DNA from: Agromyces sp. S2-1-8
GTDB lineage: Bacteria; Actinomycetota; Actinomycetes; Actinomycetales; Microbacteriaceae
DNA length: 64,000 nucleotides
NCBI RefSeq assembly: GCF_021129215.1
Contig: NZ_JAJOLP010000001.1
Coordinates: forward strand, 496,001 to 560,000
Reading direction: 5' to 3'
Position numbers and translations under genes: made by a program
The notes under the pieces: model-generated
Told to the model about the DNA's origin: nothing
What the model saw: the letters and a program-made list of their open reading frames with translations, nothing else
The model's database searches: none
Part shown: piece after piece, positions 40,488 to 49,103 of the stretch
Layout of the letters: each line of letters opens with the position of its first letter
Numbering within the stretch: position 1 is the first letter of the stretch

Positions 40488-40789
40488 CCGGTGGCTAGGC
40501 CTCGTCGTCGGGCCAGAGGCGCCGCGTCGCCGGAAGCGCGTCGAAGAGTTCCGCGCCGAGCACTCGACGGAGCTCGGGCACCGCGAAGTCCGACCTCGAG
40601 CCCGTTCGAGAATCGGCCCAGCTCGCGCAGCACGATCACGAGCCGTCGGTCGTGACACAACACCTCATCGAGTACGAGCCACCCGGGCAGCTCGCCGGGC
40701 GGCGGCTGCCACCACGGAAGTATCGGCGGCTGGGCGCCCGGCTCGGGAGGCACGTGCAACCGGTCGAAGAATCCGCCTTCGGAGTGCAT
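40484..40789 (-). CDS. small hypothetical protein, possibly frameshifted
   Basis: The open frame gives 101 aa. The first ~62 residues look well formed (PWWQPPPGELPGWLVLDEVLCHDRRLVIVLRELGRFSNGLE), with the LEIVLRE-type strand of a small actinobacterial family. The last ~38 are Arg/Ala-rich and look like a wrong frame. Shifting frame near 40600 gives SDFAVPELRRVLGAELFDAL ending at 40495, which reads more like protein. So a one-base indel or sequencing error is likely. The ATG lies 7 nt from TAGCCT. Confidence 0.55.
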   Translation of the reverse strand: MHSEGGFFDRLHVPPEPGAQPPILPWWQPPPGELPGWLVLDEVLCHDRRLVIVLRELGRFSNGLEVGLRGARAPSSARRGTLRRASGDAAPLARRRGLATG

Positions 40790-40796
40790 GATCCGC

Positions 40797-40802
40797 AGGC
40801 TA
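40797..40802 (-). promoter_or_regulatory. -10 element of small hypothetical gene, leaderless
   Basis: Read on minus this is TAGCCT, with 7 nt to the ATG at 40789. It supports the view that the 40789 start is genuine. Confidence 0.5.
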
Positions 40803-40808
40803 GACGCA

Positions 40809-40844
40809 CGAACGCCCCCGCGGTGAGGATCGCGGGGGCGTTCG
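40809..40844 (-). terminator. strong terminator of the glycan operon
   Basis: cgaacgcccccgcg (40809-40822) and cgcgggggcgttcg (40831-40844) form a perfect 14-bp stem with an 8-nt loop. It lies 47 bp past the GH101 stop and just before the promoter of the next minus-strand gene. There is no T-tract, as is usual in such GC-rich genomes. Confidence 0.8.
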
Positions 40845-40891
40845 CGCAGGTGGGCGCCGGCGGGGCGGCGAAGCGGCCCGGCGCCGGTCGA

Positions 40892-43800
40892 TCACTCGGC
40901 GCCGAAGAACTCCAGTTCGGCGATCGAGGCCCATGGCTGCCCGTTGTGCGAGCTCGTGGCGACGACCTTCACGAAGCCGGCGGTCACCGGCTCGTCGAAC
41001 ATGACGGGCTGCGGCGCAGTGCCGGTGGCGAGCTCACCGCTCGCGACGGGGTCGCCCCAGTCCTCGCCGTCGGCGCTCACGTACACCTCGTAGCCCTTGA
41101 TGCGGCCGTTCGGCTCGGTGCCCGGACGCTGCTGGATCGAGATCCCGCGCAGCTCCTGCGCACCGCCGAGGTCGATCGAGACGTGGTGCGGGTAGGCCGG
41201 CGAGGCGTTGAGCCACTCGCTGTGCCAGCAGCTCGCCGGGTCGCCGTCGATCACGTTCGTCGCGTGGCCGTCCTCACCCTCCGTCTCCTCCGAGTCGGCG
41301 TCGACGACCGTCATCGCGTCCTTCGGCAGCGGCGTCGGCGCGGCCGCGCGGGTGCCCCAGACGTTGAGCTCGTTCGCGCCGGCGAAGGCCGCACCGTTGA
41401 TCGCGTTGAGCCCGACGAGCTTCACGTACCGCGCGTCCGTGGCCGCGAACGACAGGTGCTGCACCTCGGCGGTGCTCGCGAACTGGCCGGCCTTCACGGG
41501 GCTGCCCCAGTTCTTGCCGTCGGTGCTGAGATACAGCTCGTACTGCTTGATCGAACCGTTGCCACGACGCACCTGGTAGTCGAACCCGTCGACCGCGTAG
41601 CTGTCGCCGAGGTCGAGCGCGATCCAGTGCGGGTACGGGGTGTCGGGGTTCACCTGCGACCACGCGGAGTGCCACATGGTCGCGGCGTTGCCGTCGATCG
41701 CGGCATTCGCGCTGCCGTCGCCGGTGCCCGGCTCGGCGTCGCTGACCCCGGCGATCGAGAGGCGCGACTGCGGGATCAGTCCCGGCGGCAGGGTCGGCAC
41801 CGAGACGGATGCCTCGACGGTTCGCGTGCCGCCCGTGACGGTGTACCCGGTCGAGGCCGAGATCTCGTAGCTCCCCTGCTCGATGTCGGCCGGGGCCGAC
41901 ACGCGCCAGGTCGTCTTCACCGTGGCTCCCGGCGCGACCGAGGCGAACTCCGCGGCGCCGACGGGGGCGACCTTCCAGCCCTCGGGCGCGACGAGCTCGG
42001 TCGCGACCTGCGTCGCGGGCTCGGGCTCATGGTTCGTGAAGGCGGTGGTGAAGGCGTTGGCCTCACCCGGCACGAGGCCGCTCACGGGCGCGGTGAGCGC
42101 GAGGCGGGCGCAGGCGCCCGAGGTCTCGCTCTCACCGAGGTCGACGATGCGGAGGTTGTCGAGGATGAGGTCGGACCCTGCGCCGCCGACGGCGTTGCGC
42201 CGGAGGCCGATGTACGGGTCGCCGCAAGCGGGTGCGTCGAACTCGTGCACGAACTCGGTCGTCTCGTGGACGGCGTCGAACGCCGACGAGGTGAGGTCGA
42301 CCGTCTTGGACGCACCGTCGGCGATCTGGTCGACGCCCGTGACGAACGAGTAGGCGCCCGCGACCCCGCTCTGATAGTCGAACGAGACCCGGTAGCGATG
42401 CCCCTCCACGAACGGCGCGGTGTACTCGGAGGTGCGGTAGACGAGTCCGCGGTTCTCCTCGTGCGCCATGAGCGAGAAGTCGCCGTCGAGCACCATGTCG
42501 AACGAGCGGCCGTTCCAGCCCTGCTGCGTGAAGGGCTCGTTGCGCTTCGCGATGTGGGTGCGCGGGTCGGTCGAGCCGCCCGCGTCGCCCTTGAAGAACG
42601 GGCCCCAGCCCTGGTCGACCTGTTCGAAGTCCTCGTCGACGAGCACGTCTTCGCGCCCCGTCGGGTCGTCGCTCGAGACCACCCGCACGTTGTCGATGCG
42701 CACGGGCGCCTCACCGTCACCCGCGGCGATCGTGAGCGTCGGCCGGGTGTCGGCGGTCACGGTGATGTAGGTCCGCAGCCGCTGCAGCGTGGTGTCGCGC
42801 CATTCATCGGCCGCCATGAGGTTGACGGCGCCAGAGCTGTCGATGCTCGTCGAACCGCCCTTGCCGGCGTCGCCTGCGACGTCGACCGACAGGGTCGTCG
42901 GCCTGGTCCGCCCGGCCGCGACGCCGAGGTCGGCCGAGACCGCGTAGGTGCCGGGCGCGAGCTCGCCGAGACGCTGGCTGATCGAGGCCTCGCCGGCACC
43001 GAGCACGGCGGCACGGCGGCCGCGGCCGTCGATTTCGACGGTCGCTGCGCCCTGCGGGTTCCAGCCGTCGAGGTCCGTCTCGTTGAAGCCGGGGTCCTGC
43101 ACCGGGGTGCCCTGGCCGAACGAGGCCTTCTTCGGCAGCGTCGATGCGCCCGTCGCCTTCGCACCGGGCACGAGCACGTAGGCCCGGCCCGCTTCGGCGT
43201 CGATCGTGACGGCGCCGCCCGTGACGGGCAGGTCGGCGACCTTCGTGCGGCCCTCGTCGCCCAGGGCGAACAGCTGCAGGGACGAGGCATCCGCGAACCC
43301 GTCGGTGAGCTGCCACGTGGTCTGACCGCCCGCCGGGCTGTAGTGGTAGAGCTTGTCGGCGGCATTGCCCGCCTTCGACGACCACGGCAGCAGGTACGTG
43401 TCACCGCGCAGCACCTCGGTGCCGTCGACGGTGATGACGCGGTCGGCGGCCGAGGTGCCGGTCACGCTCACGCCGTCCTCGAAGTCGATGCGGTCGGCTG
43501 CCCACCGCGTGATCTCGTGGTGCTGCAGGAATTTCGCGGGCACGTTCGCCGTCCACACGTTCTCGAGGAAACCGGGGAAGTCGTTCTGCCCGGTCCAGCC
43601 CTCGAACTCGACGATGTGGCTCGTGCCGAGCAACGGATGCGGGTTCCACACGTCGGACTGCGTGTTGTTCACGAAGCGCAGGATCTGCGAGTTCACGCCC
43701 TTGTTCGACGAGCCGCCGTAGTTCTCGTCGTTCGCCCAGTGCGACCACGTGTTGTTCTCGGCGAGCTTGTCGGCCCACTCGGAGCCGACGCGGAAGCCGT

Positions 43801-45259
43801 GCTCGACGAGCGAGTCCTGCAGCGTCTGGGCGAGCCAGCCGTGCTCGTAGTAGACGTCGATGTAGGCGAAGTCGAGGTTGTCGTCGGTCGCGTCTGCGAG
43901 CTCGCCGATGCGCTTGTCGAGCTCGCCCGAGACGCGGTCGTAGCGCTGGTCGATGTAGTACGACTGGTCGAGCCAGTTCCAGCCCTTCGAGTTCTCGTTC
44001 GCGATCTCGTCGCTGAACGAGTTCGCCTCGGGGTAGATCTCGGTCGCGTTGAGGTGAACGCCGAAGGAGGCGTTCCACTTCTTGCCGGCCTTCACCGCCG
44101 CGTTGAGCTCGTCGAGCCCGCCGGCGCGCTCGTTGAAGTTGTCGCCGTAGTCGGTGTTCGCCGAGTCGTGGCCCTCGCTCGTGAAGCCCTTGAGCATGGC
44201 CACCTGGCCGAGGCCGTCGGTGTTGAGCGCGATGCGCTTCACGTCGTCGAGGGTGCGCAGGAACGGGTGGGTCGCCTGCGAGGCGAAGTTGAACGGGATG
44301 TGCGTGATGACGTTCTCGGGGGTCTGGTCGCCCTTGTTCGGGGCGACGCGGATGTCGCGCATCGCGATCGCGCCGTCCTGCCAGTCGACGACGTCGTCGC
44401 CGTTGGCGTCTGGGGTGATCGCGACCGCGACCCACGGCAGCTCCTCGGTGTCGCTCGACCCCTGGGCGCGGTAGAGCCACGGTCCGCTCGCGATGCCGAC
44501 CTCGACGCCGTCGCCGTCGCCGTCCGCGACCGCCTGGCGCCAGAAGTTGCCGGCGTCCTTCTGCGAGGGCCCCGACGAGGTGTCGTAGAGCGCGTTCGTC
44601 GCGAACGCCGCGGCGAGCTCGCCCGTGTTCGCGATGATCGCGTTCGAGCCCTTGGGCGCGGCATCGAGGGGGGTGCCGGCCGTCACGGAGAGGAACACGT
44701 CGCCCGAGACGTTGCGGTCGACCGACAGGTTCGCCGCCGCGACCGCGGCGCCGGCCTCGTCGGAGGAGACGGTGACGAGCCGGTGGTTCGGGATCTGCAG
44801 CGTCTTCACGACGCCGTCGGGGTCGGTGATCTTCGTGACCTCGATGGTGACGACGTTCTGCTTCACCGAGAGCCGCGCCTCGATCGAGACGCCGTCGAGG
44901 GCGGACGGCGTGAGCACGTAGTCGACCGCGTCGCCGTCGTCGACGCGCGAGGCGACCTCGACGGGCTCGGCCGTGCCGTTGATCGTGATCGACGTGATCG
45001 TCGCGTCGTTGCCGTGCATCGTCGCGCCCGACTCGCGGTCGATGTACGCGACGACCTGCGGGAAGCCGGCCGACGCCGTCACCGCGAGATCGCGGCTCTG
45101 CAGGGCGAACGTCTCGCCCGCGACGGCGACGGCGAACCCGTCGGGCACGAGTGGGGCGGCCTGCGCCGGCACCGCGCCGAGCGGGGCGATCACGCCGCCC
45201 GCGATGGCGCACCCCAGCCCGAGTCGCCAGAGGCGGCCAGGGGGTCGTGATGAAGGCAT
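40892..45259 (-). CDS. secreted endo-alpha-N-acetylgalactosaminidase, GH101
   Basis: The protein has 1455 aa. The start at ATG 45259 is chosen because GGAG lies 6 nt upstream. A signal peptide of ~35 aa ends in VPAQA-AP. The GH101 core has nucleophile Asp ~468 in FAYIDVYYEHGW and acid/base Glu ~494 in RVGSEWADK, matching known GH101 sites. A galactose-binding-like module and an NPCBM-associated segment follow, then two F5/8 type C (CBM32-like) modules at the C-terminus. No sortase signal is seen. Family enzymes release Gal-beta-1,3-GalNAc from Ser/Thr O-glycans. It is last in an operon with GH35 and an ABC importer. Confidence 0.9.
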   Translation of the reverse strand: MPSSRPPGRLWRLGLGCAIAGGVIAPLGAVPAQAAPLVPDGFAVAVAGETFALQSRDLAVTASAGFPQVVAYIDRESGATMHGNDATITSITINGTAEPVEVASRVDDGDAVDYVLTPSALDGVSIEARLSVKQNVVTIEVTKITDPDGVVKTLQIPNHRLVTVSSDEAGAAVAAANLSVDRNVSGDVFLSVTAGTPLDAAPKGSNAIIANTGELAAAFATNALYDTSSGPSQKDAGNFWRQAVADGDGDGVEVGIASGPWLYRAQGSSDTEELPWVAVAITPDANGDDVVDWQDGAIAMRDIRVAPNKGDQTPENVITHIPFNFASQATHPFLRTLDDVKRIALNTDGLGQVAMLKGFTSEGHDSANTDYGDNFNERAGGLDELNAAVKAGKKWNASFGVHLNATEIYPEANSFSDEIANENSKGWNWLDQSYYIDQRYDRVSGELDKRIGELADATDDNLDFAYIDVYYEHGWLAQTLQDSLVEHGFRVGSEWADKLAENNTWSHWANDENYGGSSNKGVNSQILRFVNNTQSDVWNPHPLLGTSHIVEFEGWTGQNDFPGFLENVWTANVPAKFLQHHEITRWAADRIDFEDGVSVTGTSAADRVITVDGTEVLRGDTYLLPWSSKAGNAADKLYHYSPAGGQTTWQLTDGFADASSLQLFALGDEGRTKVADLPVTGGAVTIDAEAGRAYVLVPGAKATGASTLPKKASFGQGTPVQDPGFNETDLDGWNPQGAATVEIDGRGRRAAVLGAGEASISQRLGELAPGTYAVSADLGVAAGRTRPTTLSVDVAGDAGKGGSTSIDSSGAVNLMAADEWRDTTLQRLRTYITVTADTRPTLTIAAGDGEAPVRIDNVRVVSSDDPTGREDVLVDEDFEQVDQGWGPFFKGDAGGSTDPRTHIAKRNEPFTQQGWNGRSFDMVLDGDFSLMAHEENRGLVYRTSEYTAPFVEGHRYRVSFDYQSGVAGAYSFVTGVDQIADGASKTVDLTSSAFDAVHETTEFVHEFDAPACGDPYIGLRRNAVGGAGSDLILDNLRIVDLGESETSGACARLALTAPVSGLVPGEANAFTTAFTNHEPEPATQVATELVAPEGWKVAPVGAAEFASVAPGATVKTTWRVSAPADIEQGSYEISASTGYTVTGGTRTVEASVSVPTLPPGLIPQSRLSIAGVSDAEPGTGDGSANAAIDGNAATMWHSAWSQVNPDTPYPHWIALDLGDSYAVDGFDYQVRRGNGSIKQYELYLSTDGKNWGSPVKAGQFASTAEVQHLSFAATDARYVKLVGLNAINGAAFAGANELNVWGTRAAAPTPLPKDAMTVVDADSEETEGEDGHATNVIDGDPASCWHSEWLNASPAYPHHVSIDLGGAQELRGISIQQRPGTEPNGRIKGYEVYVSADGEDWGDPVASGELATGTAPQPVMFDEPVTAGFVKVVATSSHNGQPWASIAELEFFGAE

Positions 45260-45320
45260 CTTCGTCTCCATTCCCGCGTCGTGTCGACGCGTCCACATCG
45301 ACCTGCGCCGACGGCGCAGT

Positions 45321-47096
45321 TCAGTCGAAGGTCTCGATGTACTCCTGCTCGGGTCCGAGCTCGGCACGCTCGCGCAGCTCGACGGCGTCGCCGAGTCGCT
45401 CGAGCTCGAGCACGGCGATCGTGTTCTCGCCCGCCCGCAGCAGCGGCGCGGGCACGTAGTAGGTCTGCTGGGGACCGATCTCCCAGTAGCGGCCCAGCAG
45501 GAATCCGTTCACCCACACGAACCCCTTGCCGAAGCCGGGGAACGCGAGGAACGCATCGGCCGGCTCGTCGACGGCGAGGTTCGCCGTCGTCAGCCCGGCC
45601 AGCTCGCGCGCGCCCCACTCGTCGAGCGGCAGCGGTCGCGCCGCCCAGCGCTGCACGAGCCGTCGGTCGAGCTGCACGCCGCCGAGGATGCCCTTGCCCT
45701 CGCCGAGCAGCGGACCGTAGTTGATGCGACCCTGGTTCTCGACGACGAGCTCGAGCACGACGGGCCGCCCCTCCCCCGCGAGTCGCACGCCCGATGCGGC
45801 CTGCTCGGCGTCGAGCACCGCGACCCGCACGCCGTCGACGAACACGAGGGCGCGGTCGCGCAGCCCCCGGATCGTGAGCAGTGCCCCGCCCGACGGCACG
45901 ACCGGACGGGCCTCGTAGAGCACGAGGCCCGCGTCGAGGCCGAGCTCCTCGAACGTGGGCGGGTTCGCCGCGCACACCGGCTCGCCGGCCGCGCGCAGCA
46001 CGTCGAGCAGCTCGCGACCCGGCCGCACGGGCAGCGTCGCCGCCGGCAGCACGGGCGGGGTCGGGGATGCCTCGGGCGGCGTCAGCCCCGAGGCATCCTG
46101 CAGCACGTCGCGGATGCGACAGAACTTCTCGGTCAGCGCGCCGTTCTCGGCGATCGGGGCGTGCGAGTCGTAGCTCGTCTGCGTCGGCTGCAGGCGCACG
46201 CCGTCGTGGTTCGCGCCCGACCAGAGGCCGAAGTTCGTGCCGCCGTGCGCCATGTAGAGGCTCAGCGAACCGCCCTCGGCGATGATGTCGGCGACGACGC
46301 CGGCCGCGCCCTCGGGCGTCCGCACGTGGTGGGGGTCGCCCCAGTGGTCGAACCAGCCGTTCCAGAGCTCGGCGCACATGAACGGCTCGTCGGCGCGGCG
46401 CTCGCGCAGCATCGACGCCGCCTGCGCGGCGCGCGAGCCGAACGTCGCGGTCGCGAGCACGCCCGGCACGCTCCCGCCGTCCTGCATGAGCTCGGTCGGG
46501 CCGTCGGCCGTGTAGACGAGCTCGGTGACGCCGCCCGCGACCAGACGCTCGTGCAGCCACGCGAGGTAGTCGGCGTCGTCGCCGTAGCTGCCGAACTCGT
46601 TCTCGAGCTGCACGGCGACGATCGGGCCGCCGTGGCTCGCCTGCAGCGGCACGAGCCGCGGCAGCAGCTCGTCGAACCACGCGTCGACGGCGTCGAGGTA
46701 GGCTGGGTCGCTCGAACGCAGGCGCAGGCCCGGCGTGCCCGAGAGCCAGGCGGGAAACCCGCCGTTGTCCCACTCGGCGCAGATGTACGGCCCGGGCCGC
46801 ACGATCGCGTCGAGGCCGACCTCGGCGGCCAGCTCGAGGAAGCGCTCGAGATCGCGCCAGCCCGAGAAGTCGACCTCGCCGCGGCGGCGCTCGTGGAAGT
46901 TCCACGCGACGTAGGTGTCGACGGTGTTGAGGCCGAGCGCGACCATGCGCTCGAGGCGGTCGCGCCACTGCGCCGGGTGCACCCGGAAGTAGTGCAGCGA
47001 GCCCGAGAGGACGCGGTGCGGACGGCCGCCGCGCAGGAAGGCGCCCGCCTCGTACGTGAGCAGCGCGGTCGCGGCGCGCTGTTGCGTGTCGGTCAC
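45321..47096 (-). CDS. cytoplasmic beta-galactosidase, GH35
   Basis: The protein has 591 aa. GH35 motifs are LSGSLHYFRVHPAQWRDRL, RPGPYICAEWDNGGFP, acid/base E167 in QLENEFGSYG and nucleophile E243 in CAELWNGWFDHWG. The C-terminal beta domains include YVPAPLLRAGENTIAVLELE. No signal peptide is seen, so it acts on imported sugar. It begins at GTG 47096, overlapping the permease stop (GTGA). In this operon its natural substrate is plausibly Gal-beta-1,3-GalNAc released by GH101; that is an inference. Confidence 0.93.
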   Translation of the reverse strand: MTDTQQRAATALLTYEAGAFLRGGRPHRVLSGSLHYFRVHPAQWRDRLERMVALGLNTVDTYVAWNFHERRRGEVDFSGWRDLERFLELAAEVGLDAIVRPGPYICAEWDNGGFPAWLSGTPGLRLRSSDPAYLDAVDAWFDELLPRLVPLQASHGGPIVAVQLENEFGSYGDDADYLAWLHERLVAGGVTELVYTADGPTELMQDGGSVPGVLATATFGSRAAQAASMLRERRADEPFMCAELWNGWFDHWGDPHHVRTPEGAAGVVADIIAEGGSLSLYMAHGGTNFGLWSGANHDGVRLQPTQTSYDSHAPIAENGALTEKFCRIRDVLQDASGLTPPEASPTPPVLPAATLPVRPGRELLDVLRAAGEPVCAANPPTFEELGLDAGLVLYEARPVVPSGGALLTIRGLRDRALVFVDGVRVAVLDAEQAASGVRLAGEGRPVVLELVVENQGRINYGPLLGEGKGILGGVQLDRRLVQRWAARPLPLDEWGARELAGLTTANLAVDEPADAFLAFPGFGKGFVWVNGFLLGRYWEIGPQQTYYVPAPLLRAGENTIAVLELERLGDAVELRERAELGPEQEYIETFD

Positions 47097-48007
47097 TTCA
47101 CGGCCCCCGCGGTGAGCCCGGCGCGCCAGAAGCGCTGCAGGCTGAGGAAGGCGATGATGAGCGGCACCACCGAGAGCAGCGCGGCCACCACGACCGTGCC
47201 GGCCGGCACCTGCCCGTTGCTGCCCGCCCAGCCGACGAGGCCGACGGTCACGGGCTGCAGCGAGCTGTCGTTCAGCACCATGAGCGGCAGCAGGAAGTTG
47301 TTCCAGACCTCGACGAACTGGAAGAGGAAGATCGTGACGAGCGCCGGCGACATGATGCGCATGCCGATCGAGAAGAAGATGCGGAACTCGCCCGCCCCGT
47401 CGATCCGGCCGGCCTCGATGAGCTCGTCGGGCACCGACTGCGCCGCGAACACGCGGGCGAGGTAGACCCCGAACGGGCTCACGACGCTCGGCAGCAGCAC
47501 GGCGAGCGGGTTGTTGAGCAGCCCCACCTGGTTGAACAGCAGGAAGAGCGGCAGCGTGAACATGACCTTGGGGATGAGCACGGCGGCGAGGATGACGCCG
47601 AACACGACGCCGCGGCCGCGGAACTCGTACTTCGCGAGCGCGTATCCCGCCATCGCCGAGAGCAGCGTTCCGACGAGCGCCGACGTCCCCGCGTAGAAGA
47701 CGCTGTTGAGCATCCACCTGCCGAAGATGCCGTCGCTCCCGGCGAAGACGAGCGCGACGTTGTCGAACAGCCCGAAGCCGTCGAACCACAGGCCCGGCTC
47801 GGAGAACTGCTTGCCGACGGGCTTCGTCGATGCGACGACGAGCCACCAGATCGGCACGATGAAGTAGAGGGCCGAGAGCCCCAGCAGGGCGAAGACGCCG
47901 AGGCGGCTCGCGAGGTTCGCCTCTCGCCGCGAGCGGCCCGGGCGGTCGGCATCCGGTCGGTCGGAACGCGGCGGTCGCTCGGCCGACACGAGGGCGGGGG
48001 CGCTCAT
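47093..48007 (-). CDS. CUT1 sugar ABC transporter permease, MalG type
   Basis: The protein has 304 aa and six helices, with an Arg-rich N-terminus. The EAA loop for ATPase contact is ELIEAGRIDGAGEFRIFFSIGMRIMSPAL. It pairs with the MalF-type permease encoded just upstream (ATGA overlap). No ATPase gene is present, which is common because a shared MsmK/MsmX-type ATPase elsewhere often serves several CUT1 systems. Confidence 0.93.
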   Translation of the reverse strand: MSAPALVSAERPPRSDRPDADRPGRSRREANLASRLGVFALLGLSALYFIVPIWWLVVASTKPVGKQFSEPGLWFDGFGLFDNVALVFAGSDGIFGRWMLNSVFYAGTSALVGTLLSAMAGYALAKYEFRGRGVVFGVILAAVLIPKVMFTLPLFLLFNQVGLLNNPLAVLLPSVVSPFGVYLARVFAAQSVPDELIEAGRIDGAGEFRIFFSIGMRIMSPALVTIFLFQFVEVWNNFLLPLMVLNDSSLQPVTVGLVGWAGSNGQVPAGTVVVAALLSVVPLIIAFLSLQRFWRAGLTAGAVK

Positions 48008-49005
48008 CGCTCGCCTCGATTCATGAGCTTGAAGAAGGTGAACGAGAGCACGCCGACGAGGAGCGCGAGCACGACCGACTGCGCGGCCGCGTAGGGGTAG
48101 TTCTGGGCGGTGACCTGCGCCTGCGCCGCCATGAGGGGCGTGAACGTGTTGCTGATCGCTCCGCCCGAGATGGTCTGCAGCACCTTGGGCTCGTTGTAGA
48201 GCTGGGCGGAGCCGATGATCGAGAAGACGGCGGTCAGCACGAGGGCCGGGCGCACCATGGGGATCTTGATGCTCCACGCGATGCGGAAGGCGCCGGCGCC
48301 GTCGAGGCGTGCCGCCTCGATCGTCTCGGCGGGGATCGTCTGCAGCGACGAGTAGATGATGAGCATGTTGTAGCCGGTCCAGCCCCAGGTGACGATGTTG
48401 GCGACCGCCCACAGCACCACCTCGGGTGCGAAGAAGGGGATGCCGGTACCGACGACCCGCTCGAGCAGGGTGTTGATCGGGCTCGTCACGGGCGAGTAGA
48501 GGAACGACCACATGACGGCGGCGATGACGCCGGGCACGGCATAGGGCAGGAAGGCCGCGAGCCGGAAGAAGCCCTTGCCGCGGGCCGAGCGCGAGTCGAG
48601 CAGGAGGGCCAGCACGAGCGCGAGGCCGAGCATGACGGGCACCTGCACGAGTCCGAACAGGGCGACACTGCCGAGCGACGCGATGAAGTCGGCATCGCCG
48701 AGCAGGCGGGCGTAGTTCGCGAACGGCGTGAACTCGAGCGTGGGCGCCTCGAGCCCGAGGCCCGAGCGCTGCAGGGTGAACAGGCTCTGCACGAACGCGA
48801 AGGCGATCGGCACGAGGTACATCGCGGCGAACAGCACGCCGAAGGGCAGCAGGAAGAGCAGCGGGATGCGCCAACGGCCGGCGGCGCGGCGCGGGGCCCG
48901 ACCGCCGGGGGCGGGGGCATCGGGCCCGGAGAGCCCGGGGCCGCCCGTGCGCCCGCGGCGCGCGGTGCCGGCGGTCGTGACCGCCCGGGTCGATGAGGTG
49001 AGCAT
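48004..49005 (-). CDS. CUT1 sugar ABC transporter permease, MalF type
   Basis: The protein has 333 aa. The ~45-residue N-terminal extension is Gly/Arg/Pro-rich, then six helices start at IPLLFLLPFGVLFAAMYLVPIAF. The EAA loop is ETIEAARLDGAGAFRIAWSIKIPMVRPAL. It follows the binding-protein gene after ~100 bp containing a 12-bp hairpin. That hairpin may lower permease expression relative to the binding protein. Confidence 0.93.
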   Translation of the reverse strand: MLTSSTRAVTTAGTARRGRTGGPGLSGPDAPAPGGRAPRRAAGRWRIPLLFLLPFGVLFAAMYLVPIAFAFVQSLFTLQRSGLGLEAPTLEFTPFANYARLLGDADFIASLGSVALFGLVQVPVMLGLALVLALLLDSRSARGKGFFRLAAFLPYAVPGVIAAVMWSFLYSPVTSPINTLLERVVGTGIPFFAPEVVLWAVANIVTWGWTGYNMLIIYSSLQTIPAETIEAARLDGAGAFRIAWSIKIPMVRPALVLTAVFSIIGSAQLYNEPKVLQTISGGAISNTFTPLMAAQAQVTAQNYPYAAAQSVVLALLVGVLSFTFFKLMNRGER

Positions 49006-49060
49006 GTCGTCCTGCGTGGTTCTCGTGGTGGCGCGCGGTGGTGATGCGCGGTGGTGGTGC

Positions 49061-49091
49061 GGGCCGGGGCGGATCCTCGCCGCCCCGGCCC
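49061..49091 (-). other. intercistronic hairpin between binding protein and permease genes
   Basis: gggccggggcgg (49061-49072) and ccgccccggccc (49080-49091) pair perfectly over 12 bp with a 7-nt loop, 12 bp after the binding-protein stop. Its location suits differential expression (mRNA 3' protection or partial termination), as in malE-malF style operons. Confidence 0.75.
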
Positions 49092-49103
49092 GGGTCTCGC
49101 GGG

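Noticed and set aside
40652-45250. 1532-codon open frame on plus, antisense to GH101
   Set aside because: It has the same Arg/Asp/Val-rich shadow composition. The minus strand encodes a clear secreted GH101 with a signal peptide and catalytic motifs.
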